A stretch of DNA of 9,149 bases from Lentisphaerota bacterium (lineage in GTDB: Bacteria; Verrucomicrobiota; Kiritimatiellia; JAAZAB01), in contig JACQHI010000470.1 in the NCBI GenBank assembly GCA_016199105.1, positions 1 through 9,149 of the forward strand, in the 5' to 3' direction. The position numbers and the translations under genes were made by a program. This document shows positions 1 to 7,161 of the stretch, in pieces. The notes below the pieces were generated by a model. That model saw only the letters and a list, made by a program, of their open reading frames with translations, was not told the DNA's origin and did no database searches. Positions within the stretch are counted from its first letter, which is position 1. The number at the start of each line of letters is the position of its first letter.

Positions 1-77
1 AGAGACAGGGCATACGCACTGGACTCAAAATCCAGCGAGGTTCACCCCTCATGAGGGTTCAACTCCCTCCTCCGGCA
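1..77 (+). tRNA. tRNA-Leu (anticodon CAA), 5' end cut by window edge
   Basis: This is the 3' part of a class II tRNA. The anticodon stem is 19-23 paired with 31-35, and the seven-base loop at 24-30 carries anticodon CAA at 26-28, which reads the leucine codon UUG. A long variable arm follows (GAGG 37-40 pairs with CCTC 47-50), as expected for tRNA-Leu. The T arm is GAGGG 53-57, loop TTCAACT 58-64 and CCCTC 65-69. The 3' acceptor strand is 70-76, with discriminator A at 77. The terminal CCA is not encoded. Roughly ten to twelve bases of the 5' acceptor strand and D stem lie before the window. Confidence 0.93.
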
Positions 78-227
78 TTGTTCGGCCAAATGATCAACGA
101 CGAATGATGAATGAACAATGAGATTTTGGATTGTTCGGATTTCCAACCTCAGGTCTCGGTTTCCATCCCTCATTCACATATTCCTTTACTCAAAGACGGG
201 CTTTGGATACTGTCGCGAAATGTCTTG

Positions 228-233
228 AAAGGA
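228..233 (+). promoter_or_regulatory. Shine-Dalgarno for the DUF4838 gene
   Basis: AAAGGA lies seven bases before the ATG at 241 and fixes that start. The rest of the 78-240 leader shows no gene and no convincing operator. A weak inverted repeat (GAACAAT 113-119 with ATTGTTC 130-136) is the only symmetry I see there. Confidence 0.7.
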
Positions 234-240
234 ATAGGTT

Positions 241-2745
241 ATGTCGTATCCAACCTCACACTCACGCGTGCGTGGACTGATGCTTTTGACCGTTCTCGGT
301 GCCGGCCTTTCGGGTGCCGGCGGCAGCCTGGCCGCCGAAATCGTGCTGGCGGGCAAGAAGGTGGCGCCGTATCCGATTTTGACGGCCACGAACGCGGCGG
401 CGCTGGAAAAGACGGCCGCCCAGGAGTTGGCGGTTTACCTGAAGCGGATGTCCGGCGCCGACTTTGCCGTGGGAGTGGTCACCGGCACGGTGCCCGAGCG
501 CGCCATCTGCGTGGGGCGGCTGGGTGCGGAGCTTCCCGCCGACCTCGGTCTGGACGGGTTCGTCATTCAGACGAAGGGCCACCAGCTCCATATCGCCGGC
601 GGCACTCAGCAGGGCACGATCTACGCCGTCTATGCCTTTCTCGAGGAAGTCCTGGGCTGCCGCTGGTGGACTTTTAACGAGGAGGACGTTCCCGCCATGG
701 AAACGCCGGCGATCGGCGAGCTGGCCATCGTCAAGAAGCCGCCTTTTTCCATGCACGATCTCTTCAACCGCGAGGCGCAAAACAGCACGAGCAATTTCGT
801 CTATAAATCGCGTTGCCTCAGTTCCGAGCAGTTCACGGGCGGCCACACGCTGTGCCCGATGATGGCGGAATACGGCAAAACGCATCCGGAGATTTATCCG
901 GCCGACAAGACCGGTCAGCGCAAGCCGAACGACCTCCATCTCTGCTACACGGCGACCAACCTCTCCGAGGCGCTCGCGGAAACCTTCGAAAAGGACATCA
1001 AGGCCCGGAACGGCAACGTGACCAATTTCATCTATTTCGCCGGCATGGGCGACTGGTACGGCGGCATGTGCGAGTGTTCCGCCTGCACCAACATCTATGC
1101 CGAGGAGACGTGGATCGATCCCGACGGCCGGACCAACGTCGCCTACACGGCCACGCTGCTGCGCATGATCAACAAAACCGCCGAAATCCTGGAGGCGAAA
1201 TATCCGGGCATCCGGGTGGGCACGTTCGCGTACATGAGCCTGGAAGCCCCGCCGGCGAAAACGACGCCCCGCACAAACGTGGTTATCTGGCTTCCGCACC
1301 TCCGGCACGACATCGTTCATCCGGTTCCCGCCGTTCCAGCCAACCGCAACTTCCGTCTGAACCTGGAGCGCTGGGCCGTCCTTGCGCCCAACAATGTTTA
1401 CATCTGGGATTACGGCGCGAATTTCGACAACTTCATGTATCCGTTTCCCTGCATCCGCTCCATCGCGGAAAACATCAAGTACTACAAGAGCGTCGGCGTG
1501 CGGGGCATCATGGTGCAGGGCAATTATGTGAGCACCGGCAGCGACATGGTGGCGCTGAAAAATTACATCTGGCGGAAACTCCTCTGGAATCCCTCGTTGG
1601 ATTTCGACGCCTTGCTGGAGGAATTCTGCCGCGGGTACTACGGTCCCGCCTGGAAGGCCATGAACCGGTATGTGCGCCTTCTCGAGGATGCCGTGGCCGC
1701 CCAGAAGGATGTCCCGTTGAACGAGTTTGCCAAGCTGTCCGACATCAAGAAGGTGTATTTGAACGAGGAGCTTGTCCGGAATCTGCGCCAGGCGCTGAAC
1801 GAGGCCTTGCAGAAGACCAAGGGGGAGGACACGTTTTACCGGCGCGTCAAGGAAGCCGAGGTGGGCTTGGACGTGGTGGAACTCTGGAGCGTGGGGCCCC
1901 TTGAGGAAAAAGACGGCGTGCTGATCCGGAAGGACCTGGGGGCGTATACCTGGCCGCGCGCCGTGGACCTGGTGAAATATTGCCGAAACGGTAGTCCCCG
2001 CGAATGGGGAACCGGCGAAGTCTATCGGCGGGGATTCCTGACGACTCATGGCGGCCCCCTGGTTTCGATGACCAATGGGCCGCTGGTGGTCAAGGTCGCG
2101 CCCGTGCTGTCCGGCCGCATCCGGCAGATCCTTTATGAAGGCCAGCCGCTCCTCCACACGGGGCTGCCGTCGGACGCCGGTTATCCGCAGGCCGGCGGGG
2201 TCTTCGAGACTCTGAGTCCCGCTCCCTTTTATTTCACCGTGACCAATAGCGGACCCGGCAACCGCCTGGACATGACGGCCGAACTGGGAATCGGGCATTG
2301 GAACGGGGCGGTCCAGAAGGCCGGGAAATCGGTCGAACTCGGCGCCAATGGCGCGATCCAAATTCGCGGCATGGTCGGCACATTGACCGGCCAGGCCCAG
2401 GCCAACAACGTGGTGGCGGGCGCCGTGTATGCGGTCGGGACGAATCTTTCCGATTTTACGCTGGAAGTCCTGGTCAAGGAAGGGGAATGGCAGCAAGTGC
2501 CGTTCACCGTCGAGAAACCGGCGGCCGAGTTGCCGAAGACGTCCTGCATCAAGCTGAGTCTGCCGGCCAAGGCGTGCGTGGTGACGGACGAATTGCGTCC
2601 CCCGGAAGCGGTGAACGGAAAAGCTGTCTACAACATAACGAACGGCACGTTGTCGGTGGAACTTACGATCAGTCCCATCGCCGTTCCGGCCGGCGGCGAA
2701 GCCGCCTATTGCCGGCGCGAATTGATCGTCCAGCCACTGAAATGA
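241..2745 (+). CDS. Exported DUF4838 / GH67-like glycoside hydrolase family protein
   Basis: The 834-residue product starts with a Sec-type signal peptide: a basic stretch around residues 9-11, a hydrophobic core at about 13-30, and a likely cut after SLAA at about residue 32. Residues 33-165 look like the alpha-glucuronidase (GH67) N-terminal / GH20b-like domain. The GTIYAVYAFLEEVLGCRWW segment (residues 125-143) is the typical signature. Residues 220-480 match the DUF4838 pattern, including MGDWYGGMCECSACTN with Cys277, Cys279 and Cys282, a cysteine cluster I associate with this family. Residues 590-834 appear beta-rich and I cannot assign them. The role is probably hydrolysis of, or binding to, uronic-acid-containing glycans outside the cytoplasm. 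Substrate and catalytic acids cannot be named. The start is supported by AAAGGA seven bases upstream. The stop overlaps the next start (ATGA), which points to translational coupling with the lyase downstream. Confidence 0.85.
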   Translation: MSYPTSHSRVRGLMLLTVLGAGLSGAGGSLAAEIVLAGKKVAPYPILTATNAAALEKTAAQELAVYLKRMSGADFAVGVVTGTVPERAICVGRLGAELPADLGLDGFVIQTKGHQLHIAGGTQQGTIYAVYAFLEEVLGCRWWTFNEEDVPAMETPAIGELAIVKKPPFSMHDLFNREAQNSTSNFVYKSRCLSSEQFTGGHTLCPMMAEYGKTHPEIYPADKTGQRKPNDLHLCYTATNLSEALAETFEKDIKARNGNVTNFIYFAGMGDWYGGMCECSACTNIYAEETWIDPDGRTNVAYTATLLRMINKTAEILEAKYPGIRVGTFAYMSLEAPPAKTTPRTNVVIWLPHLRHDIVHPVPAVPANRNFRLNLERWAVLAPNNVYIWDYGANFDNFMYPFPCIRSIAENIKYYKSVGVRGIMVQGNYVSTGSDMVALKNYIWRKLLWNPSLDFDALLEEFCRGYYGPAWKAMNRYVRLLEDAVAAQKDVPLNEFAKLSDIKKVYLNEELVRNLRQALNEALQKTKGEDTFYRRVKEAEVGLDVVELWSVGPLEEKDGVLIRKDLGAYTWPRAVDLVKYCRNGSPREWGTGEVYRRGFLTTHGGPLVSMTNGPLVVKVAPVLSGRIRQILYEGQPLLHTGLPSDAGYPQAGGVFETLSPAPFYFTVTNSGPGNRLDMTAELGIGHWNGAVQKAGKSVELGANGAIQIRGMVGTLTGQAQANNVVAGAVYAVGTNLSDFTLEVLVKEGEWQQVPFTVEKPAAELPKTSCIKLSLPAKACVVTDELRPPEAVNGKAVYNITNGTLSVELTISPIAVPAGGEAAYCRRELIVQPLK

Positions 2746-5700
2746 CGAATGTGAATGCGATTCATAACTATCGCGATGGGGCGCCGTTTCGCCGACTTAC
2801 CGCCTCGCCCTTTCATCCTGGCTTCGCGTCTCTGGGACTTGTTTTCCTGGCGTTGTCGTTTCCATTGCTGGCCGCGTTTCCACCGGAGGAAAAATTCTGC
2901 ACGAATGACGTCGCCACTCTGCTGGACGCCGTCAACGGCACGGTGGAGATGGCAGGGAAGGGGGAGGATGCCGTCATCCGCTGGCGGGTCAACCCCGGCC
3001 AGACGTCCACGCTTTCCCTGCGCGAGGACCATCCGATCTTCAGCCGTCTGCGGTATTATGACCGGTTGGAATTCGAGTTCAGGCTGGCGGCCGGTGAAAT
3101 CAGCGAAATGAATTTCGCGGTGCTGGGGCATGTCTCGGGACCGCGCCAGCACAAAATCCACGAATGGCATTTTGCGGTGCGGACCGTGACGCCGGAGCTC
3201 TGGCATTTCCGGCAGTTGGAACTCGCGAGGCCGAACTGGTTTCCCTGGGACAACCCAGACGGCGAGTCGGGCTCGGCCGGCTTCTTCCATTTTACCGCGC
3301 TGGCCATTGCGTCCGACACCGTGATCGAATTGCGGAACGTCCGGCTCGTCCGCAACCTGATCCTGCTGAAGCCCTATTACGAGTGGCCGATCACCTGGCC
3401 GGTGAAGCGGGAAAACGCGGACGGCGGCGCAACCTATGCCATGACGTTCCAGATGGTGAATGCCGGCGGGAAGCCGACGGAGATCAAGGCCCGAGTCCTC
3501 TCCGCCCATCCGCGTTTCACGGTGGCGTTCGCCACCAACACGCTTCCGGTCAAGTCCTCCGCGATCGCGGACTTCACGCTGACGGCCATCTTGTCCAAGG
3601 CGGATATGGCCGCCACCGCCGAGTTGTATGAGGAACCGGTGCGGGTCGGCTTTGCTCCCGTCGACCATCCGGAGGCCGAGGTGGTCTGGGAGGGCCTGCT
3701 GGTGCGACCGCTGTCCAAGACCCTCAAGCGCCAGGTGGTCGTTCCGTCCGCGGACATTGAACAAATCCGCGCCGCGCTGAAAGCCGGCAACGCGGAGGTC
3801 GGGAAGCTCGCGGATGTCGGAAAAATCGTTGCGGCCGCCGACCGGTTTATGGAAAAGCGGCTCGATCACATCCCCGGCGGCCATGCTCATGTGATCAACG
3901 CGATGCCGCCGGCGCCGGGCAGCAACCGCACTGTGGAAGTCGGCAGTTTCATGCCGGAAATTGTGGATCCCAAGGGAGGGTTCCGAGAAGCGGGCACGGA
4001 CCTGGCCGGACAGGCCTGGAAGGAATACCTGGGCCAAACGGGCCATGCCTGCGAGGATCTCGGGATGGCCTACCTGCTGACCGGCGATGAAAAATATGCG
4101 AAAAAAGCCATTGAATTGCTTTTACTTTATGCCGGCCAGTACGGCGAGCTTGAATGGTTCAGCATGTTCGACCCGCCCTGGAACCGGGGACCGGCGATGC
4201 TATGTTCCAGCCGGATCGCGGGCAGCAGCACCTACGGCAGCAACTGGTACATGAAGGGGTTGTGCCGGCTGGCCTCGATGATCGCCGAGTCGCCGTCCTG
4301 GACCGAGGCGGACAAGCAGCGGATCTATGACGGCTTCGTCCTCGCCTATGTCACGGAAATCGCCAAATTCTACGGCAATATCATCAACATGACCGATATC
4401 ACCCATCATAACATCCTGTTGCTGGGCCTCGTGTTCGACGATGCGCACATGGTGCGCTGGGCAACGAAAACCGACGCGGGCATCCTCACCCGCCTGCGGG
4501 ATATCGATGCCGACGGTTTTTCGTCCGAAGGCCGGCCCCTGAATTATCATGGGGCGTCCATGACCGAATACCTGCCGGCGCTGGGCTATCTGGCACATTC
4601 GGGGCTGACTGTGGATTTTCCCCGCGAACGACTCGCGGCGGCCCTCCGCATGCCCTACCAACGGGCAACCCTGTGGGGGCGGGTGCCGTCCTCCGGCGAT
4701 TGCGGACGCGGCCAGTCGGTGGGGCTTCAACATCTGGCCGATGATCTTCTGGCCTTGTGTCCGGATGAACAATGGCTGTATGACATCAGTCCCGGGTCCA
4801 CGCTGCAGATGAAATATCGTAATTACCGGGACCAGCGCAAGCCGGATATGGAGGGGTGGAAGAAGCTGCTGGAAACCGCTCCGCGCCTCTTCAGCCAGGC
4901 CGGCATGGCCATTCTTCGAACGGGTAAAACGCCGGAGGACCAGATCATGGTCACGCTCGATTACGGCCGCAACGTCATGCACTCGGCGTTCGACCGCAAC
5001 CAGATCACTTTGGCGGCATTCGGCAAAACGTTTACACACGGGCCCGGCAGCACCTACAACGCGGGGAGCGGGTGGGAACTCCATCCCGATCCCCGGCTGC
5101 GGACGTTTTGTTCGCACGGCTCCCTGGGCCAGAACGTGGTGCTGGTGGATATGCAGGACCAATTGTCGTCCGTCGGCACGCTGCTGGCCTGGAGTCCGAA
5201 AGAGGACTTCCAGGTGGCGGTCAGCCGGGTGGAGGGCATTCAGCCGGGTGTGGCGCATGTGCGCGGCGTGGCGCTGACCGACGGCATGGTCCTGATGCTG
5301 GATCGCCTGGAGTCCTCAATCGAACATGTCTATGATTTTGCCTATCATAATGTCGGCGAATTGACGCTGGGCGAAGGCTGGACGGCCAAGCCGATGGACA
5401 GGCCCCTGGGCTCGACGGCCAATTACGAAAACATCGCGGAGTTGAACCGCCTCACGGGTTCCGGTTCGGTCCGCCTGAACTGGGATCTCGACAACCAGAT
5501 CGAGAAAGAGACGACCGGGAAAAACCGACAGACGAAATCGGCGGCGCCCGCCCGACTGGCGCTCTGGCAATGGCCGAACGAGGGGGAACTCTACACGGGA
5601 CTCACGGGCATGATTAATCCCAACACGGCGATCATCGGCGACGCGGCGCCGTCCCTGTTTCACCGGATTCGCGGCAAGACCGCGGAGTATATGACCGTCT

Positions 5701-5837
5701 TGGAACCGCACAAGGGCGTTTCCCGGATTGCCGCCGTGGACGCGGGCGCCGGACAACTGACGGTATCCCTCACGAATGGAAAGAAAATCGTCGTCAATTG
5801 GGATGACCTGATCAAACGTTATGCCGTAAAACAATAG
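2742..5837 (+). CDS. Exported heparinase II/III-like polysaccharide lyase, multidomain
   Basis: The 1031-residue product has a long n-region with two arginines (17-18), a hydrophobic segment at 28-45 and a likely cut near LLAA, so it should be exported. Residues 50-205 look like a beta-sandwich, perhaps glycan-binding, and 206-325 like an Ig-type domain; neither is identified. Residues 415-710 form the alpha/alpha-toroid part: YLLTGDEKYAKKAIELLLLYA (444-464) is typical, with THHN at 554-557 and NYHGASM at 601-607 offering candidate Asn/His and Tyr602 catalytic residues. Residues 715-1025 are the heparinase II/III-like beta-sandwich, with HSAFDRNQ (747-754) and SHGSLGQNVVLVD (791-803). The second His of the usual HxHxD motif is Ala749. 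I chose ATG 2742 because it overlaps the previous stop as ATGA and puts the signal peptide at the N-terminus. The open frame continues upstream only across the preceding gene. No Shine-Dalgarno precedes it, which suits coupled translation. The uronic-acid substrate is unknown. Confidence 0.87.
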   Translation: MTNVNAIHNYRDGAPFRRLTASPFHPGFASLGLVFLALSFPLLAAFPPEEKFCTNDVATLLDAVNGTVEMAGKGEDAVIRWRVNPGQTSTLSLREDHPIFSRLRYYDRLEFEFRLAAGEISEMNFAVLGHVSGPRQHKIHEWHFAVRTVTPELWHFRQLELARPNWFPWDNPDGESGSAGFFHFTALAIASDTVIELRNVRLVRNLILLKPYYEWPITWPVKRENADGGATYAMTFQMVNAGGKPTEIKARVLSAHPRFTVAFATNTLPVKSSAIADFTLTAILSKADMAATAELYEEPVRVGFAPVDHPEAEVVWEGLLVRPLSKTLKRQVVVPSADIEQIRAALKAGNAEVGKLADVGKIVAAADRFMEKRLDHIPGGHAHVINAMPPAPGSNRTVEVGSFMPEIVDPKGGFREAGTDLAGQAWKEYLGQTGHACEDLGMAYLLTGDEKYAKKAIELLLLYAGQYGELEWFSMFDPPWNRGPAMLCSSRIAGSSTYGSNWYMKGLCRLASMIAESPSWTEADKQRIYDGFVLAYVTEIAKFYGNIINMTDITHHNILLLGLVFDDAHMVRWATKTDAGILTRLRDIDADGFSSEGRPLNYHGASMTEYLPALGYLAHSGLTVDFPRERLAAALRMPYQRATLWGRVPSSGDCGRGQSVGLQHLADDLLALCPDEQWLYDISPGSTLQMKYRNYRDQRKPDMEGWKKLLETAPRLFSQAGMAILRTGKTPEDQIMVTLDYGRNVMHSAFDRNQITLAAFGKTFTHGPGSTYNAGSGWELHPDPRLRTFCSHGSLGQNVVLVDMQDQLSSVGTLLAWSPKEDFQVAVSRVEGIQPGVAHVRGVALTDGMVLMLDRLESSIEHVYDFAYHNVGELTLGEGWTAKPMDRPLGSTANYENIAELNRLTGSGSVRLNWDLDNQIEKETTGKNRQTKSAAPARLALWQWPNEGELYTGLTGMINPNTAIIGDAAPSLFHRIRGKTAEYMTVLEPHKGVSRIAAVDAGAGQLTVSLTNGKKIVVNWDDLIKRYAVKQ

Positions 5838-5843
5838 AAGGAA
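5838..5843 (+). promoter_or_regulatory. Shine-Dalgarno that selects a GTG start
   Basis: AAGGAA starts right after the lyase stop codon (TAG 5835-5837) and ends five bases before GTG 5849. The nearest ATG in frame, 5858, would be 14 bases away, so the GTG start is preferred. Confidence 0.65.
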
Positions 5844-5848
5844 ACGCT

Positions 5849-6655
5849 GTGAAAAAAATGTTGCGGGCCGCGTCGGCCCAGATCACCGGTCATCTCAAGG
5901 ACATGAACGCCAACGTGGAGGATGCGTGCCGTCTCTCGACGGAAGCCGCGGAGCAGGGGGCGCGCCTGATTCAATTTCCCGAAGGCTGCCTCACGGGCAA
6001 CGCGCTCACGGATCCCTCGCATCAGCCGACCCTGAATCTCGACGAGCGGGAACGGCCGTTTGTGCGGTTAAAGGAGGTCGCCGCCAGGCATGGGATCGCC
6101 ATTTGCGCGGGCTTTACCACGCGATGGGGGCGGAAGTTCAATGTCGTTCACGCCGTCATCCAGCCGAAGGGACCGGTGCTGTTTCAGCGTAAGGCGGCGA
6201 GGGCGTCCACCGAGCCGGTGTTCCTGGCGCCGTGGCCGGATCTAACCCGTCACTTTTTCGAGGTGGATGGGGTGCGCTGTGTCAATGTCATCTGTTCCGA
6301 GATGGGCCACGCGGGAGTGGTCGATGCGGTCATCATCGGCCGTCCCCAATTGATCCTCCATTGTTCCGCCGGCTGCCTCCCCGCCTCGCAGGTGCTTCAA
6401 CGGGCGCCCACCCCGGAGGAGGAGGCCGCCATGGACAAGGAAATGCATGGTGTGGTGGAAGGCGCCGCGAAAGCGACGGCGAAAAGCGGCATCCCCCGCC
6501 TGACGGCCAATCCCGTCGGGTTTGACGGGGAAACCTACTGGCCGGGCAATTCCTATGTGGTGGATGGGAGCGGAAAAGTGTTGCTCTGGATCAAGGGAAC
6601 CAAGGTCCTGGAGCGCATGCAACCGTCCATGTCCGTGACCGATATCCCCGTGTAA
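5849..6655 (+). CDS. Carbon-nitrogen hydrolase (nitrilase superfamily)
   Basis: The 268-residue product has the usual length of a single-domain nitrilase-superfamily enzyme, which hydrolyses non-peptide C-N bonds (amides, carbamoyl groups, nitriles) through a Cys-Glu-Lys triad. Glu45 lies in FPEGCLTG, Lys115 in LFQRKAARAS and Cys149 in VNVICSEMGH. Glu122, shortly after the lysine, could be the second conserved glutamate. There is no signal peptide, so it should act in the cytoplasm. The sequence after the nucleophile (EMGHAGVVDAVIIGRPQLILHCSAG) keeps the family rhythm but not the common DLRFPE form, so I would not assign a named subfamily such as N-carbamoylputrescine amidase. It starts at GTG 5849, 11 bases after the lyase stop, and is probably co-transcribed with it. 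Its amide or nitrile substrate is not deducible. The family call is firm; its role in glycan breakdown is inferred from position. Confidence 0.9.
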   Translation: MKKMLRAASAQITGHLKDMNANVEDACRLSTEAAEQGARLIQFPEGCLTGNALTDPSHQPTLNLDERERPFVRLKEVAARHGIAICAGFTTRWGRKFNVVHAVIQPKGPVLFQRKAARASTEPVFLAPWPDLTRHFFEVDGVRCVNVICSEMGHAGVVDAVIIGRPQLILHCSAGCLPASQVLQRAPTPEEEAAMDKEMHGVVEGAAKATAKSGIPRLTANPVGFDGETYWPGNSYVVDGSGKVLLWIKGTKVLERMQPSMSVTDIPV

Positions 6656-6673
6656 GGCCGAGGGATGAGGGGG

Positions 6674-6687
6674 GAAACCTGAAACCT
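6674..6687 (+). repeat. Two tandem copies of a 7-bp unit
   Basis: GAAACCT occurs twice in direct succession, followed by GAA and an A-run, between the nitrilase stop and the small ORF at 6703. It may be simple-sequence drift in the intergenic region. No function is visible. Confidence 0.5.
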
Positions 6688-6702
6688 GAAAAAAGAGGCC
6701 CT

Positions 6703-6879
6703 ATGCCCACCGAAGAAAAACAATTAAAACCCTGGGCGCAAGGGATCGCCGCCAACTGGGCCCACGCGGCTCGGGCGACGATCCTGGCGGACATGGGCAA
6801 AGTCCGGCCGGCGTCGGCCCTTTCGAGCCGGTTGAAAAAGGGGCGCTTCCCGAAAATACCCCAATCCGGATCGGGGTGA
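6703..6879 (+). CDS. Short ORF (58 aa), possible remnant of a truncated gene
   Basis: An ATG preceded by GAGG (6695-6698, four bases away) opens a 58-codon frame beginning MPTEEKQLKPWAQGIAANWA and ending in a basic, low-complexity tail (SSRLKKGRFPKIPQSGSG). The first 30 residues have a plausible soluble, partly helical composition. I recognise no family. The stop codon TGA (6877-6879) falls exactly at the left edge of the inverted-repeat element at 6879. The frame could therefore be the front of a longer gene cut off by that insertion. It could equally be a chance ORF, because the opposite strand is also open in several frames here. It sits 47 bases after the nitrilase gene in the same direction. 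Confidence 0.35.
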   Translation: MPTEEKQLKPWAQGIAANWAHAARATILADMGKVRPASALSSRLKKGRFPKIPQSGSG

Positions 6880-7012
6880 TGGAGGGCGAGACTCTGGCGA
6901 GCCGTACGGAAGAATAGCACGCAAAATGCGGCAAAAACAGAGTGGAGCTATGGTCTGTTGCTGCACATGCAGTTTTCTTTGCTCACGGCTCGCGGGGACG
7001 CTCGCCCTCCAT
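6879..7012. repeat. 134-bp element bounded by imperfect inverted repeats, with internal hairpins
   Basis: The left arm 6879-6905 and the reverse complement of the right arm 6985-7012 share their first 12 bases (ATGGAGGGCGAG) and last 8 bases (CGAGCCGT). They differ in the 7-8 base middle. Inside, three further small inverted repeats can be seen: CGCA/TGCG (6920-6923 with 6927-6930), AACAGA/TCTGTT (6936-6941 with 6954-6959) and CTGCA/TGCAG (6961-6965 with 6968-6972), the last followed by a T-rich tract. Conserved arm ends, divergent centre and folding capacity resemble MITE- or REP/BIME-type dispersed elements. No target-site duplication is obvious and no transposase is present. A copy elsewhere in the genome would be needed to confirm mobility. 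Confidence 0.6.
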
Positions 7013-7068
7013 GACCTTTTCGAACAGGGTCTAAGCAGTATTTATTTTCTGGACTTTCGTGCATGCCC

Positions 7069-7091
7069 GCCGTCGCTTCCCAAGCGACGGC
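7069..7091. repeat. Perfect 10-bp palindrome with 3-base loop
   Basis: GCCGTCGCTT (7069-7078) is exactly complementary to AAGCGACGGC (7082-7091) across the spacer CCC. After one mismatch (C68/A92 in the last two digits) two more pairs can form. No T-run follows, so it does not look like an intrinsic terminator. It could be a REP-like unit or a transcript-stabilising hairpin between the inverted-repeat element and the small gene at 7162. Confidence 0.6.
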
Positions 7092-7093
7092 AG

Positions 7094-7107
7094 GTGTTTC
7101 GTGTTTC
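7094..7107 (+). repeat. Two tandem copies of GTGTTTC
   Basis: GTGTTTC is repeated directly at 7094-7100 and 7101-7107, followed by GTGG, just after the palindrome. This is a short simple repeat with no function I can assign. Confidence 0.45.
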
Positions 7108-7150
7108 GTGGTTAAAAACATTCATTGGGTTGTGGGCGTCAGCCCGCGTT

Positions 7151-7156
7151 GGGAGG
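7151..7156 (+). promoter_or_regulatory. Strong Shine-Dalgarno deciding the start of the small gene
   Basis: GGGAGG lies five bases before ATG 7162 and selects it over the upstream in-frame ATG at 7063, which would add 33 residues running through the palindrome and tandem repeats. A small hairpin (GTGGGC 7132-7137 with GCCCGC 7142-7147, one G-T pair) ends four bases before the Shine-Dalgarno. Confidence 0.7.
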
Positions 7157-7161
7157 ATCGA

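Noticed and set aside
77..138. 9-bp direct repeat ATTGTTCGG at the tRNA end (77-85) and at 130-138, as a possible attachment-site pair
   Set aside because: It is too short, the copies are only 53 bases apart, and no integrase is in the window. A tRNA-anchored insertion cannot be supported.
185..211. Promoter-like pair TTTACT (185-190) and GATACT (206-211) before the DUF4838 gene
   Set aside because: Each hexamer matches the sigma-70 consensus at only four of six positions and the spacer is 15 bases, so it is no better than chance.
262..2496. 744-codon open frame on the minus strand opposite the DUF4838 gene
   Set aside because: It mirrors the third-codon-position GC bias of the real gene. 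The product is rich in His, Arg, Gly and Val without any domain, and the plus-strand protein has a signal peptide and family motifs.
2298..2741. Upstream extension of the lyase frame to 2298
   Set aside because: It would overlap the DUF4838 coding sequence by about 448 bases, and its 148 extra residues are low-complexity Arg/Gly-rich. ATG 2742 gives an ATGA overlap and an N-terminal signal peptide.
2706..5258. Minus-strand frames of 446 and 352 codons opposite the exported lyase
   Set aside because: They are shadow frames in high-GC coding DNA, with no domain and no credible ribosome site considered.
6961..6980. CTGCA/TGCAG hairpin followed by TTTTCTTT, as an intrinsic terminator
   Set aside because: The stem is only four to five pairs with a two- to four-base loop and is not GC-rich, so it is too weak to call. 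It is noted as part of the 6879-7012 element instead.
7063..7161. Earlier start for the small gene at ATG 7063
   Set aside because: The added residues are encoded by the palindrome and tandem repeats, whereas ATG 7162 has a strong GGGAGG five bases upstream.
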